From the NCBI GenBank assembly GCA_038238555.1, contig JBBRXP010000005.1:1-64000 (forward strand): a DNA stretch of 64,000 bases. The letters are read 5' to 3'. A program made the translations under genes and the position numbers. Shown here one piece after another: positions 25,192-34,067 of the stretch; position 1 is the first letter of the stretch, and every line of letters starts with the position of its first letter. The notes beneath the pieces are model-generated. The model saw only the letters and a program-made list of their open reading frames with translations. It made no database searches and had not been told where the DNA came from. This DNA comes from JANNXQ01 sp038238555 (GTDB lineage: Bacteria > Verrucomicrobiota > Verrucomicrobiia > Chthoniobacterales > Chthoniobacteraceae).

Positions 25192-26249
25192 GAGCCAAGG
25201 CGACTTTCGATCAGAGCGCTCAGGCGTGAGCCAAATGCCGCGCTGTTATAGGTGCTCTCCACGAGGTTGCGCGCGTTCTTCCCAATCCTCGCGGCCTCTC
25301 CGGGATCTGCCCGGAGGAATGCGATCGCTTCCCGCATCGCTGCAACGCAGCCGGGCTTCACCAGATAACAGGTCTCGCCGTGCTTCATGTTATCCCGATC
25401 CCATAGTCCGGCAGTATCCGACAGGATCACGGCCTTTGCACAAGCCATCGCCTGGAGCGTCGCACTGTGGCCCGAGTCCCTCTTTTGTTCCTTCACCGGA
25501 GTAACTACGAAGCGAGAGCTTTGATATAGGCTGCGAAGCTCAGACCATGAGAGATCGCTCTGGATGGACACGTTTGGACGCAGCAAATGTTCCGGGAGTT
25601 TCAGCCGGGTGACTAACTTCAGCGGTGCATCGCCGATTGCTTCGAGTAAGGTGGGATAGTCGCGGAGTTGGTCGCTGCCCACGCTAAGGATGAAGTTCTC
25701 ACTCTGCGAGTCCTCTCCCGACTGCCAGAAGACAGGGTCGATGCCGAACTGGATGGTCACTATCTCCGGCAACTTGAAAGTCGCGAATGCCTCTCGCAAT
25801 GCAATCGCATCTCCATCGCCGAACGCCACGATCGCCGTCGCCTTAGCCAGGCACGCACCAAGAGTCTTTTTCAGAGCGTTGCTCTCGATGCTATGCAACC
25901 CTTGCGAAATCACGATGACTTGAGCGGTCAGCATACCCAGCCCTTTCAAAATCAACAGCGGGATACCCGTGCTATCCGTCGTCGCGACAACCAGCTGGCA
26001 AGAACGCAACGTTCGCAGATTCCGAAGCGGCGTTCCGAGAAAGACAGGGAAACCCATCCGCGCAGTGAGTAACTCCAAGGGACGCAGAAGACAGCTTAAC
26101 CAGTCACTTCCAGCGGACGATTCGATGAAACCGGCTCTCCCGACCTGAGCCATTCCATACAAGAACTCATCCGGCGCAGTACCCGCCGCGACTTCACGCA
26201 AGAGATCCGCTCTGCCGCCTCGGTAGGAAAAGATCACTGCTGCGGTCAC
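25188..26249 (-). CDS. GT4-family glycosyltransferase
   Basis: 353 residues from GTG 26249 (GTGA overlap); the 104-residue extension upstream is an artefact frame over the neighbouring GT2 gene. The protein opens with VTAAVIFSYRGGRADLLREV. The GT-B core is seen in ENFILSVGSDQLRDYPTLLEA and the C-terminal donor region KRDSGHSATLQAMACAKAVI, where SGHSATLQAMA takes the place of the usual EGxPxxxxEAMA. The tail is typical (GKNARNLVESTYNS). Donor and acceptor unknown. Confidence 0.83.
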   Translation of the reverse strand: MTAAVIFSYRGGRADLLREVAAGTAPDEFLYGMAQVGRAGFIESSAGSDWLSCLLRPLELLTARMGFPVFLGTPLRNLRTLRSCQLVVATTDSTGIPLLILKGLGMLTAQVIVISQGLHSIESNALKKTLGACLAKATAIVAFGDGDAIALREAFATFKLPEIVTIQFGIDPVFWQSGEDSQSENFILSVGSDQLRDYPTLLEAIGDAPLKLVTRLKLPEHLLRPNVSIQSDLSWSELRSLYQSSRFVVTPVKEQKRDSGHSATLQAMACAKAVILSDTAGLWDRDNMKHGETCYLVKPGCVAAMREAIAFLRADPGEAARIGKNARNLVESTYNSAAFGSRLSALIESRLGS

Positions 26250-27187
26250 CGGAATGCGTGCGCCATGTAAGTATCCTCGCTCCAAATAAGGGACAGCGCG
26301 CGTCTCACTATCCGATCCAGCGTTGTAAACGTGTTCGATCCAGTTGTTCTCCGGGCTTGCGACAGCGCATAGAGGAGTCGCAAGACGATGACGTTCCGAT
26401 CGAAGAGGCCGTTGTGCTTGCGAGCAATCCGCGCGATCTCCAGCCATCGCTCGGTGGAGCCGCGACGCGTCTTCGTATTCGGATAATCGCGTAACATCCC
26501 GATCTTTTCTGGAATAGCATGGATCGGAAACTTTCGAGAGACCCGCAACGCAAGATCCCAATCCATCGCGAAGTGCTGTGTCTCGTCGAGCAAGCCGACG
26601 GCATCCAAAGCCCGGCGACTTACAAAGCAGGACGGCTGCAAGATATAATAGAGGGTAAGTAGCAGGCGCATATCTGCGGGCCGGAACGGAATGTCTTTAA
26701 TCACTCGCGTGTCGGCATCGACCTTCGCGCCGGCGCCGTAGATCATCCCGGCATCCGGCCGCTCGCGGAATGCCCGGCCGATCGCGGCTAGGGCTCCGGG
26801 AAAGAAAAGGTCGTCGGAGTTCAGCCACTGAAGCACTTCGCCCGTCGCATGGCGGAAGCCCTTGTTGATTGCATGGCTCTGACCATTGTCGCGTTCGCTC
26901 ACCCACCAGGCGATGCGATCGGCATATCTCTTGATAACATCGACCGAGCCATCGGTGCTTCCGCCGTCCACAACGATCAATTCTAAGTTAGGATAACCTT
27001 GCAGTAAGACAGAGCGGAGCGTTTCCTCGAGGTAGTGCGCTTGATTGAAGGACGGCGTCACGATCGAGATCTGGGGCCATAATAAGTTGGCGGCTAGTTC
27101 ATCCGGAATACCCAGTCCTTCATTCGTCCAGGGCCAACCGATCTTATCCAAGACAGGAGGCAGGTCGCCAAGTAAGGGAGGTGTCAT
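26246..27187 (-). CDS. GT2-family glycosyltransferase
   Basis: 313 residues from ATG 27187, directly abutting the preceding TAA (TAAATG). The GT-A fold is unambiguous: ISIVTPSFNQAHYLEETLRS, LELIVVDGGSTDGSVDVI, SHAINKGFRHATGEVLQWLN and the metal-binding NSDD, then MDWDLALRVSRKF. A conserved 38-residue N-terminal leader (WPWTNEG) precedes the domain, which is common in this WcaA-like subgroup. An inverting transferase in the polysaccharide pathway. Confidence 0.9.
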   Translation of the reverse strand: MTPPLLGDLPPVLDKIGWPWTNEGLGIPDELAANLLWPQISIVTPSFNQAHYLEETLRSVLLQGYPNLELIVVDGGSTDGSVDVIKRYADRIAWWVSERDNGQSHAINKGFRHATGEVLQWLNSDDLFFPGALAAIGRAFRERPDAGMIYGAGAKVDADTRVIKDIPFRPADMRLLLTLYYILQPSCFVSRRALDAVGLLDETQHFAMDWDLALRVSRKFPIHAIPEKIGMLRDYPNTKTRRGSTERWLEIARIARKHNGLFDRNVIVLRLLYALSQARRTTGSNTFTTLDRIVRRALSLIWSEDTYMAHAFR

Positions 27188-28573
27188 TTAAGAACGACTG
27201 CCCAAAGCACGGCGAAGCAGAGCCCAATGCTGCCTCACGCCCGAGAGCACCAGCCACTCCGCGATCAGCGCGGGCACCACGGCGCCGATCCGGCGTCCGA
27301 ATCGCCGACTGGCGAGGAACCGGGGCGAGGAGGAAGTAAGTCCCCGGTAGAGCCGCGTATATCTCGCGGCTTGAATGCCCAGTGTGTATTCGGCGGCGAT
27401 TAACCGCGCGCCTTCCGATCCCATCCGGGCGCAGCGTTCGCGATCCGCAGCCAGTTCAAGGAGGACATTCGCCAGCGCCATTGTGTCCCCGGCCGCAACC
27501 AGGCGGCCATTAACCCCGTCGCGAATGACTTCGGGAATGCCTCCCACCGCAAATGCAACGACTGGTGTCCCGCAGGCCAAAGCTTCGATCATCGTGTTGG
27601 GCAGGTTATCTTCCAAGGAGGGTAAGACAAAAACATCCGCGGCAGCGTATGCGGTCCGGAGTTGCGTCTCATCCCGCACATAACCCAAGGACCTAACTTC
27701 AATTCGGGGCAGCTCAATGCCATCCGAGAAACGACCAAACGCGAGCAAGAGTGCCTTGTCGTTACCGTGGCGTCTTTCACCGAACACTCGCAACGCCGTG
27801 GCAAGCTCCGCCGCGCCTTTTCGTTTTTCATTGGCGTAGTGCGCGCCGAATGCCACGCAGAAAGCATCGCTCGCAATCCCGAGAGCGCGCCGCGCTTCGC
27901 ACTTGGAGACTGGGTAGTAAGCTGCCGTGTCGCAACCATAGGGGATCACCTCGGCTCGAACCTTTCCCAATACGGCACTTTGACGCGCGCATTGTGCCAG
28001 CCATCGACTTGGAGTTACCAGCAGGCGATTTTCGCCGGAGAGAATTTCCTGTTGGTCCTGCAAGTTGCGGCGCGTGAGCGCGAGGCGATCTCTCCTTAGT
28101 TGCGGACAAGGAGAACAGTCGCGCTCATAACCGGTGCAACCCGCGGAGAAATGGCACCCGCCCGTGAAGGCACGAAGATCGTGCAGCGTCCACACGATCG
28201 GCTTGCCCAGCGTGAGGAGCGCCCCAAGAGATGCCGGTGATAGGAAGTCGGAAACCCAGTGCAGGTGTAAGATGTCCGCGCGACTTACCCATTCATGGTC
28301 CACAAGATCGGAGCCGGGATAACCCGTCGAAAAGTAAGTCGAGGAAAGCGCGGTGCGGTTCCTGCGAATGTGGCGGTCATGGACAAAGTTCCAAACGTCT
28401 TTCCATACCAATCCTTGCCGAGGCGCTTCGGCGATCGTCGGATCGGTCGAGTCCCGCGTGCGGACCAGCATCCTCGAACTTACTCCCGCTCCGAGCAGCC
28501 CCCGATGCAGCCGGTAAGCTGACTGCGCCGCACCGCCCTCGATGTCGGAAGTGCTAAGGTGGAGGACTTCCAA
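27188..28573 (-). CDS. GT4-family glycosyltransferase (WcaC-like), TTG start
   Basis: 461 residues from a TTG at 28573 that gives the expected N-terminus EVLHLSTSDIEGGAAQSAYR, typical of this subgroup; the overlap with the upstream gene is 20 bases. Other family marks are WTLHDLRAFTGGCHFS and CxPCPQL (a cysteine-containing loop at residues about 140-160), then FGAHYANEKRKGAAELATAL and the donor motif SLEDNLPNTMIEALACGTPVV. About 50 basic residues trail at the C-terminus. Probably adds an early or branch sugar; specificity unknown. Confidence 0.87.
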   Translation of the reverse strand: MEVLHLSTSDIEGGAAQSAYRLHRGLLGAGVSSRMLVRTRDSTDPTIAEAPRQGLVWKDVWNFVHDRHIRRNRTALSSTYFSTGYPGSDLVDHEWVSRADILHLHWVSDFLSPASLGALLTLGKPIVWTLHDLRAFTGGCHFSAGCTGYERDCSPCPQLRRDRLALTRRNLQDQQEILSGENRLLVTPSRWLAQCARQSAVLGKVRAEVIPYGCDTAAYYPVSKCEARRALGIASDAFCVAFGAHYANEKRKGAAELATALRVFGERRHGNDKALLLAFGRFSDGIELPRIEVRSLGYVRDETQLRTAYAAADVFVLPSLEDNLPNTMIEALACGTPVVAFAVGGIPEVIRDGVNGRLVAAGDTMALANVLLELAADRERCARMGSEGARLIAAEYTLGIQAARYTRLYRGLTSSSPRFLASRRFGRRIGAVVPALIAEWLVLSGVRQHWALLRRALGSRS

Positions 28574-29378
28574 GAAGGCAAGGTTTGTGGGCTTCCACGA
28601 ATAAAGAGTCCGGCTTGCGGACGGCTCCGCCGGATTCTGTATCGAGACAATAACTGAAGAAGTCCGGGATGCCGGATTCGTGCGCGGCGCAGATGGTCAC
28701 ATCGGCAAATCCGCACTCTTCGAGCAGCACTCGGATCGAAAGGCGGTCATACATCCAGCGGTGAACTTCCCCGGAGGCGCGAAACTCCGCGGCCTGTCGA
28801 GGCGTCGGCTCGGGCTCACGCACCGGAGCGGAGGTGCGCCCACGGATCCTGGCCAAGCTGTTGCGCGCTTCCGATCCGAGGCGTTGCAGGACAAAGTCCT
28901 CGGCTGGCATCGGGTTCTTCCTCCAGTAACGGAGCATCTCACCTCCGCTCCGGTCGCGAGTAAGTTGGTCGAGTAACTCGATGGTCATCCATTCGTGACG
29001 GCTTCTGGCGACGACATCGCCGGCCGCGCCACGATCGAGATATTTCAGGTAGAGACGCGCGATAGTCTCAAGATCGGGAACAACCACGCGGAGAGTTCCC
29101 CCAGCTTTCAAGACTCGCCGGCATTCGGAAAGGAAAGCGGGCGCCTTGCTCCGGGGAAGATGTTCGAGGACGTGGGAGTGATACACCACGGCAAAACTCG
29201 CATCCGGAAATGGCAGCGGATTGAGTAAGTCATGTCGCAATACACCGGGCGCGGAGGCGGCGATATCCACGTTGGTCCACGCTTCGTGAAAGTGCCGTCC
29301 GCAACCCAGGTTCAAGTAAGGCAGCGACCCGGACGAGGACGATGACTTATCGGCTGACTTATTTCTCAAACCAAACAC
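28554..29378 (-). CDS. class I SAM-dependent methyltransferase
   Basis: 274 residues from a GTG at 29378 (20-base overlap with the upstream gene); TTG 29369 is an alternative, and neither has a clear Shine-Dalgarno. The core is a Methyltransf_11-type fold: PYLNLGCGRHFHEAWTNVD, AVVYHSHVLEHLPRSKAPAF and RVLKAGGTLRVVVPDLETIA. The 'YLNLGCG...NVD' start is usual for methyltransferases in O-antigen and capsule loci. The region after residue 120 adds a helical cap (HEWMTIELLDQLTRD). Substrate unknown but probably a glycan intermediate. Confidence 0.85.
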   Translation of the reverse strand: MFGLRNKSADKSSSSSGSLPYLNLGCGRHFHEAWTNVDIAASAPGVLRHDLLNPLPFPDASFAVVYHSHVLEHLPRSKAPAFLSECRRVLKAGGTLRVVVPDLETIARLYLKYLDRGAAGDVVARSRHEWMTIELLDQLTRDRSGGEMLRYWRKNPMPAEDFVLQRLGSEARNSLARIRGRTSAPVREPEPTPRQAAEFRASGEVHRWMYDRLSIRVLLEECGFADVTICAAHESGIPDFFSYCLDTESGGAVRKPDSLFVEAHKPCLLGSPPP

Positions 29379-31194
29379 CGGTGTAGTCGATGGGTTGAAT
29401 GTTGAAGGTTAGTCCGCGGCTTTCCGTGAATTCACTTACCGCTTTCCGGCATCCATCCCAGTGGCCGTAATCGTCGATCTGCACGCAACCGCCGGCAGTT
29501 ACCGAGTCGAATAAGTTCACTAGAATGTCGCGGGTCGATTCATACCAATCTCCGTCCATGTGCAGTAACGCGATGGATCCAATCCGGTCTCTATTCAACG
29601 GAAGCGTCTCGCCGAAGAACCCCGCCACGGGCTCGACGAAGTCCGCCACACCCAGCCGCCGGCAGACTTCGAGCAGTGAAGCTTCCGGCGCGGCGCAAGT
29701 GCCGGCACCCCATCCCGTGGCTTCCGCGGACAGCCCCTTGTGCGCGTCGGCTGCTGTGGGCGCGGGCATCCCGGAAAATGAATCGCAGGCAAACAAACGT
29801 CGCGGACGCCGGCTGTGCCGCGCGATGGCGGTAGCTAGCAAGGCGGATGAACCACCGGCTGCCACGCCGCATTCCACGATGTTACCTTCCAAGTCTTGCT
29901 GGCAGGCATTCCTCGCGAGCCGGAATAAGTTCCAAAGCCTGCTTGCCGAAAGCATGGTGTAAGGCTGGACCAATGGGTATAACTCCCGAAACTCCGGATC
30001 GTCTGGAAGCTCTCCCACGGACTGCGGGGACTGCTGCAGCTTGGTCAGCAAAGCCGCGGCCTCAACGTGATCCGGAAAGTAACGTAACTCTTCCTTCAAC
30101 GATTCGACGGCGGAGGAAAGCTCTCCTCTCCGTTGAAAGTAAAGAGCGCGCAGGTAGTCCACGTTTCGCTTAGCCGTGTGTCGCGATTTCGACCTATTCA
30201 GAGCGTGAAAGACGCGCGTATTTGCATTCCGCTTCAAGAGAATGCGCGCCGCAGCGAGACCGGCGGACGTTTCCAGAAAGCGTTCCGGCTTCAGGCGGCT
30301 CGCAAGCCTCTTCCATAAAGAGTGTGTGACCTTCCGTTCGCCGGAAATAGCGCCTGAGGAAAATGTGAACTCATCGGTCTGTCTGTCTCTAACAAGTAGC
30401 GACGGATGAATCAGCGGCCCGGCAGAAGCACGCAACGGCGGACTCCACTTGTTTGCAGCGACCGTGTGAGTGCCACCGGCTCCGAAGCCGATGTTTTCCA
30501 CCAGGTTCGCGTTGGGAAGGATCGCGATGCCGTTGTGCGCCCAGAGCGAAAAGGTCCATTGAAAATCCCAGGTGTTCACATCGCCGCGGTAAGTGCGCTC
30601 CAGGTTCTTCAGCCAATAGGCTCGCTCGGCTTCGGTATCGAATATCCTTTCCAATCCGCCGCTGCGCTTGAACTCGGGAAAGCACTTCATGCCGACATCG
30701 TAATGCTTCCATGCCCGGCGCCACGTGGCCCAGCCCCAGATATGTGCATAGCTGGAGCCATAGTAAGACCCATCGCCGCGAGACCGGCCCGCTTGGAAGT
30801 TATCGCCGCTAATGTGCATGACCTCGGGTGCGTCGCGATACTTATCCAACAGTGCCTCGCAGAAGCCAAAGAAGCTCAGGTCGGGGAGGCAATCGTCTTC
30901 CAGGATGATGCCTTCCTCCACATGTTCGAAGAACCAATCAATCGCGGAACTTACCGCCAACTTGCAGCCCAGATTCTTATCTCGAAGAAGAGTCTGCACC
31001 TGGCATTCCCAGTCGATCTGGCCGCAGATAGCGTCTCGCGTGGCCTGGCATTGTTCGTATTCCCCCGAAGTCCCCGAGCGCGGACCGTCCGCGGCGACGA
31101 AGAGCTTCGCAGGCCGGGCCTGCTTGATGGCATCGAAGACACGGCGCGTAAGTTCAGGGCGCCGGAAGACCAGGAATAGAACCGGTGTGTTCAA
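29359..31194 (-). CDS. glycosyltransferase - TPR - TylF methyltransferase fusion
   Basis: 611 residues from a TTG at 31194, giving the standard start NTPVLFLVFRRPELTRRVFD. Residues 1-245 are a GT-A type sugar transferase with acidic motif ILEDDCLP (99-101) and HIWGWATWRRAWKHYD, as in many capsule enzymes. Residues about 340-385 are one or two TPR-like helices (YLRALYFQRRGELSSAV). Residues about 400-611 are a TylF-family O-methyltransferase (GNIVECGVAAGGSSALLA, FACDSFSGMP, LLHMDGDWYESTRDILVNLF, IDDYGHWDGCRKAV). One polypeptide could therefore attach a sugar and methylate it, for example as a chain terminator. Confidence 0.85.
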   Translation of the reverse strand: MNTPVLFLVFRRPELTRRVFDAIKQARPAKLFVAADGPRSGTSGEYEQCQATRDAICGQIDWECQVQTLLRDKNLGCKLAVSSAIDWFFEHVEEGIILEDDCLPDLSFFGFCEALLDKYRDAPEVMHISGDNFQAGRSRGDGSYYGSSYAHIWGWATWRRAWKHYDVGMKCFPEFKRSGGLERIFDTEAERAYWLKNLERTYRGDVNTWDFQWTFSLWAHNGIAILPNANLVENIGFGAGGTHTVAANKWSPPLRASAGPLIHPSLLVRDRQTDEFTFSSGAISGERKVTHSLWKRLASRLKPERFLETSAGLAAARILLKRNANTRVFHALNRSKSRHTAKRNVDYLRALYFQRRGELSSAVESLKEELRYFPDHVEAAALLTKLQQSPQSVGELPDDPEFRELYPLVQPYTMLSASRLWNLFRLARNACQQDLEGNIVECGVAAGGSSALLATAIARHSRRPRRLFACDSFSGMPAPTAADAHKGLSAEATGWGAGTCAAPEASLLEVCRRLGVADFVEPVAGFFGETLPLNRDRIGSIALLHMDGDWYESTRDILVNLFDSVTAGGCVQIDDYGHWDGCRKAVSEFTESRGLTFNIQPIDYTGVWFEK

Positions 31195-31200
31195 TCTGAT

Positions 31201-33426
31201 TCAATGAACCTCGCTGCCGCGCGCGTCGGTAATGAGTAACATCGGTAACAGCGTCTTTCGGAAATCCGGCTGATGCAACGCGGCGAATAGAATCCGCGCT
31301 GCGGCCTTTCCACCCGAATCCGAGAGCGCCTTTTCAAGCGATAGCTTTAGAGCTTCCGAACGAAACAAGCAAAAGGGAAGCAAGGCATGAGGTTGCCGGA
31401 TTGCGGGTAGGATCGCCAAAGCCTCCTCGTACTTTTCGGCCGGAGCTTGCTGCGTGAAAATCTGGCGGTCGATAAGTCCACCGACGGGTGCAATCCAGCC
31501 GCCGAAGAATAACCCACGGAGTTTCAGCGCAGAGTCGTCGAGTAACTCATCGCTGGCAGAAGAAAGAAACGATTCATCGTGTAGGATCGAATCGTAAGTA
31601 ACTAACACATAAGGCGCCCGTACGCCTTCCAGCGCGGCAAGCACGGCTCGCAGCGTCTCCCGATCGTCGGCCGATCGGGTGGGTGCGCAGAGGCGCTCGA
31701 CCACTTCGGTGTGCCGCGGGCGAAGCCTCGTGCCGGCGGACGGCGGCAGATCGGTGAAACGCATCCTCAGCACCGCGACCGGCGGTGTGAGCCGCCAATG
31801 CGTGAAGCGTTCGCCCTGCCGTCGCACCTCGGAGCGCTTGCGCCGCGACTCCTCCCACTGGTCGTGCAGAAACTGGCTTTCCTCCGAGGCGTCACGCCCG
31901 AGTTCTTCCTGCGTTGGGACTGGAACCAGCGGGGCGCCGCGCTGGATGTGATCGCAGATGCGATCGAGTTCCAGGTCCATGCCGGGGAGCAAGTCACTTG
32001 AGTCCTTGAATCGAATCTGCGGCAAGAAGTGTTTGTCGATTCCGAAGGACTTAAAGCGCCGAGGCAGCTTGGCGATAAAGGCGTGGAGAAATCGGTAAAT
32101 CGGTCGCAGGTCATCGGCCTTCCATGTATGGGTTCGTTGGAATAACTCAGAGACCAACTGATCCAGCGCCTCGAGAGTGGTATCGGAGATTGTGCGCGTC
32201 ATTACCTGATGATAGTGCGCCTTTGGAAACGACGCCGTGGCGATGCCGCGCGCCGCCGCTTCGATGCCGGCCGTGCTAAAGAATGCCACGCAGGCATCCA
32301 CGTTCCAAAACAAGGCATAACTGCTCATGCGTTCCGAGGGCATCACGATGCGCACATTGGGCGGCGCCGTCTCCGCCTGCCGGTAAGCGCGGGAAAGGAA
32401 GCTGTAGTCCGGCGGCGACCGATGCATTCCAGCGATGTAAGGATGGTGGCGGATGACCAGGTATTCTTCGCGTCCTTTGAATAACTCAATAAGCCGGTCG
32501 AGCACCTCCATCTGGCTCGCATTGGACTGGTAATGTTCGCTGTAAGCCTGCTCGAATTCACTGGAAGTCACCACGAGCAGAATGCGGGCGCTCTCAGGGA
32601 TGCGCAACGAGCGGCGCACGCGGGTGAGTTCGGTGTTGTAACTGTAGAAGGAAGGATAGTTGATGCCTTTCCCTGTCTCCCTGCTCGCGAGATAGTCTGC
32701 GGTATGGGAACACTCCTCTCGCGTGAGCGGCACCGGCTTCCATAGGTCCGCGCACCGAAACATGGGGCGTGAAGACAGGCAATTCTCATCGTCATAGACC
32801 GAGAAGCTATCGTCCACACCGCCCCGCTCGTGCGTGACGACCGGAATGCCGGCCTTTTTCGCAAACTCGAATGCGACGCGGTAAGGGGCCATGCGCGCAT
32901 TGAAGACACAAAAATGGCCGGGCTTTACTTTCTCCACGATCCGGGAAAGCGCGCGGTAGGTTACAAGTGAGTTAATAAGGAACTGTCGGTGAACCTTGCG
33001 CACGTCGGGCCGGGTAAGTCCGTCCACACTGATTCGGAAGTAACTAAAGACCGAGGATGTGGCCCAGCGTCCGATCTCCAAGTCCTCATGGCGCGCTTCC
33101 GCGTAATCGGCCGGGGGAACTTGATCCGCCCATCGTTCCGCGCTGGGAAAGTCATTTGGTTCTATAAAAGCGCGCAGTTGAAGTGTCGGCAGATCGAATG
33201 AGCCGAAGAAGGTCTTTCCCTTGCCGGCGCAACCGGCGCAATCCTGGGCGGCCTTCGGGCCGGACTGTACGAGCACGTCGCAGTGTGCGTAGATGCCATC
33301 GCAGAGGACGACGAACGGTTCGCACCCGCGGAGCCGGAGGGCGGATGCCACCACGGCATCAAACTGATGGTGCACCTTGAACCCACCAAACGGTGCGAAG
33401 AAGAGGATTCGTTTGCCTGCGGTCAC
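31201..33426 (-). CDS. capsule-type GT-B glycosyltransferase with novel C-terminal extension
   Basis: 741 residues from a GTG at 33426 (GTGA overlap); the seven extra residues of a longer TTG start are less likely. The N-terminal 500 residues look like a capsule-polysaccharide-biosynthesis GT-B protein: ILFFAPFGGFKVHHQFDAVV, FNARMAPYRVAFEFAKKAGI, the motif VVTHERGGVDDS, then LLVVTSSEFEQAY and FFSTAGIEAAARGI. Cysteines in CAGCAGKGK may be structural. The last 230 residues (from about RFTHWRLTPP) are not typical; APYVLVTYDSILHDESFLSS and HALLPFCLFRSEALKLSL could be a GT-A-like second domain. Function inferred as chain synthesis. Confidence 0.75.
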   Translation of the reverse strand: MTAGKRILFFAPFGGFKVHHQFDAVVASALRLRGCEPFVVLCDGIYAHCDVLVQSGPKAAQDCAGCAGKGKTFFGSFDLPTLQLRAFIEPNDFPSAERWADQVPPADYAEARHEDLEIGRWATSSVFSYFRISVDGLTRPDVRKVHRQFLINSLVTYRALSRIVEKVKPGHFCVFNARMAPYRVAFEFAKKAGIPVVTHERGGVDDSFSVYDDENCLSSRPMFRCADLWKPVPLTREECSHTADYLASRETGKGINYPSFYSYNTELTRVRRSLRIPESARILLVVTSSEFEQAYSEHYQSNASQMEVLDRLIELFKGREEYLVIRHHPYIAGMHRSPPDYSFLSRAYRQAETAPPNVRIVMPSERMSSYALFWNVDACVAFFSTAGIEAAARGIATASFPKAHYHQVMTRTISDTTLEALDQLVSELFQRTHTWKADDLRPIYRFLHAFIAKLPRRFKSFGIDKHFLPQIRFKDSSDLLPGMDLELDRICDHIQRGAPLVPVPTQEELGRDASEESQFLHDQWEESRRKRSEVRRQGERFTHWRLTPPVAVLRMRFTDLPPSAGTRLRPRHTEVVERLCAPTRSADDRETLRAVLAALEGVRAPYVLVTYDSILHDESFLSSASDELLDDSALKLRGLFFGGWIAPVGGLIDRQIFTQQAPAEKYEEALAILPAIRQPHALLPFCLFRSEALKLSLEKALSDSGGKAAARILFAALHQPDFRKTLLPMLLITDARGSEVH

Positions 33427-34067
33427 GATGGTTTCCGCTTCAGCCAACCTTTGGGATGATGGGTGACGAGGAAGCGCGACGAGCGTTCTTCATCGAGTTC
33501 AAAGTCATGGGTAGTTTGCAGGAACGACTCGATGGCCGGGAGCGGGCCGGGCCTTCCTTTGCTGAAGATTGCCAGCGTGTCGATAACTCCATCCTGGACG
33601 AGGCAGTAACTGCCCGGAGTAACAAGTGGGGAGTAACATTCGAGTTCCTTCCGGACGTGCGTTTCGGAATGATCACTATCCAGGATGACCATGACAGGCC
33701 CCGTGCAGGCCACGGCCCGCTGGCGAACGGCGCTGAGGATTTCCTCCGAAATGGAACTACCGAGGAGGTAAGTAACACGTGGATGGGAAAGTTTGTGCAG
33801 CTTCTCAACATCGATAGTAACTACGTTGCCGCTGCCCATCAGGTCGAAGAGATTAGCATAGAAGATGGACGAGCCGCCGCGATTAGTCCCGCACTCGATG
33901 AGTAACTCCGGCTTTATCTCCGCGATGGTTTCCTGAATTACCCACAAGTCGAAGACATTCTGCCAGATGGGATGTCCGAGCCATTTTACCTTACCGAAGT
34001 TATCGGTCTTGCGGATAAGTGCCGTGAAGAAGAGCCGCTGAACCAGCCTGCCGATAACTTCAGTCAT
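33423..34067 (-). CDS. CmcI/cephalosporin hydroxylase-family methyltransferase-fold protein
   Basis: 214 residues from ATG 34067 (ATGA overlap with the upstream stop, GTGA with the downstream gene). The family is recognisable by LLIECGTNRGGSSIFYANLF, VVTIDVEKLHKLSHPRV, GPVMVILDSDHSETHVRKEL and GSYCLVQDGVIDT. Despite its name from cephamycin biosynthesis, this family has the class I SAM-methyltransferase fold and is common in bacterial polysaccharide and rhamnosyl O-methylation loci. No beta-lactam genes are nearby. It most likely methylates a sugar here. Confidence 0.85.
   Translation of the reverse strand: MTEVIGRLVQRLFFTALIRKTDNFGKVKWLGHPIWQNVFDLWVIQETIAEIKPELLIECGTNRGGSSIFYANLFDLMGSGNVVTIDVEKLHKLSHPRVTYLLGSSISEEILSAVRQRAVACTGPVMVILDSDHSETHVRKELECYSPLVTPGSYCLVQDGVIDTLAIFSKGRPGPLPAIESFLQTTHDFELDEERSSRFLVTHHPKGWLKRKPS

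Noticed and set aside
33423..34067. A beta-lactam (cephamycin) biosynthesis gene
   Set aside because: Only the CmcI-like fold is shared; all neighbours are polysaccharide genes and no other beta-lactam genes are present.
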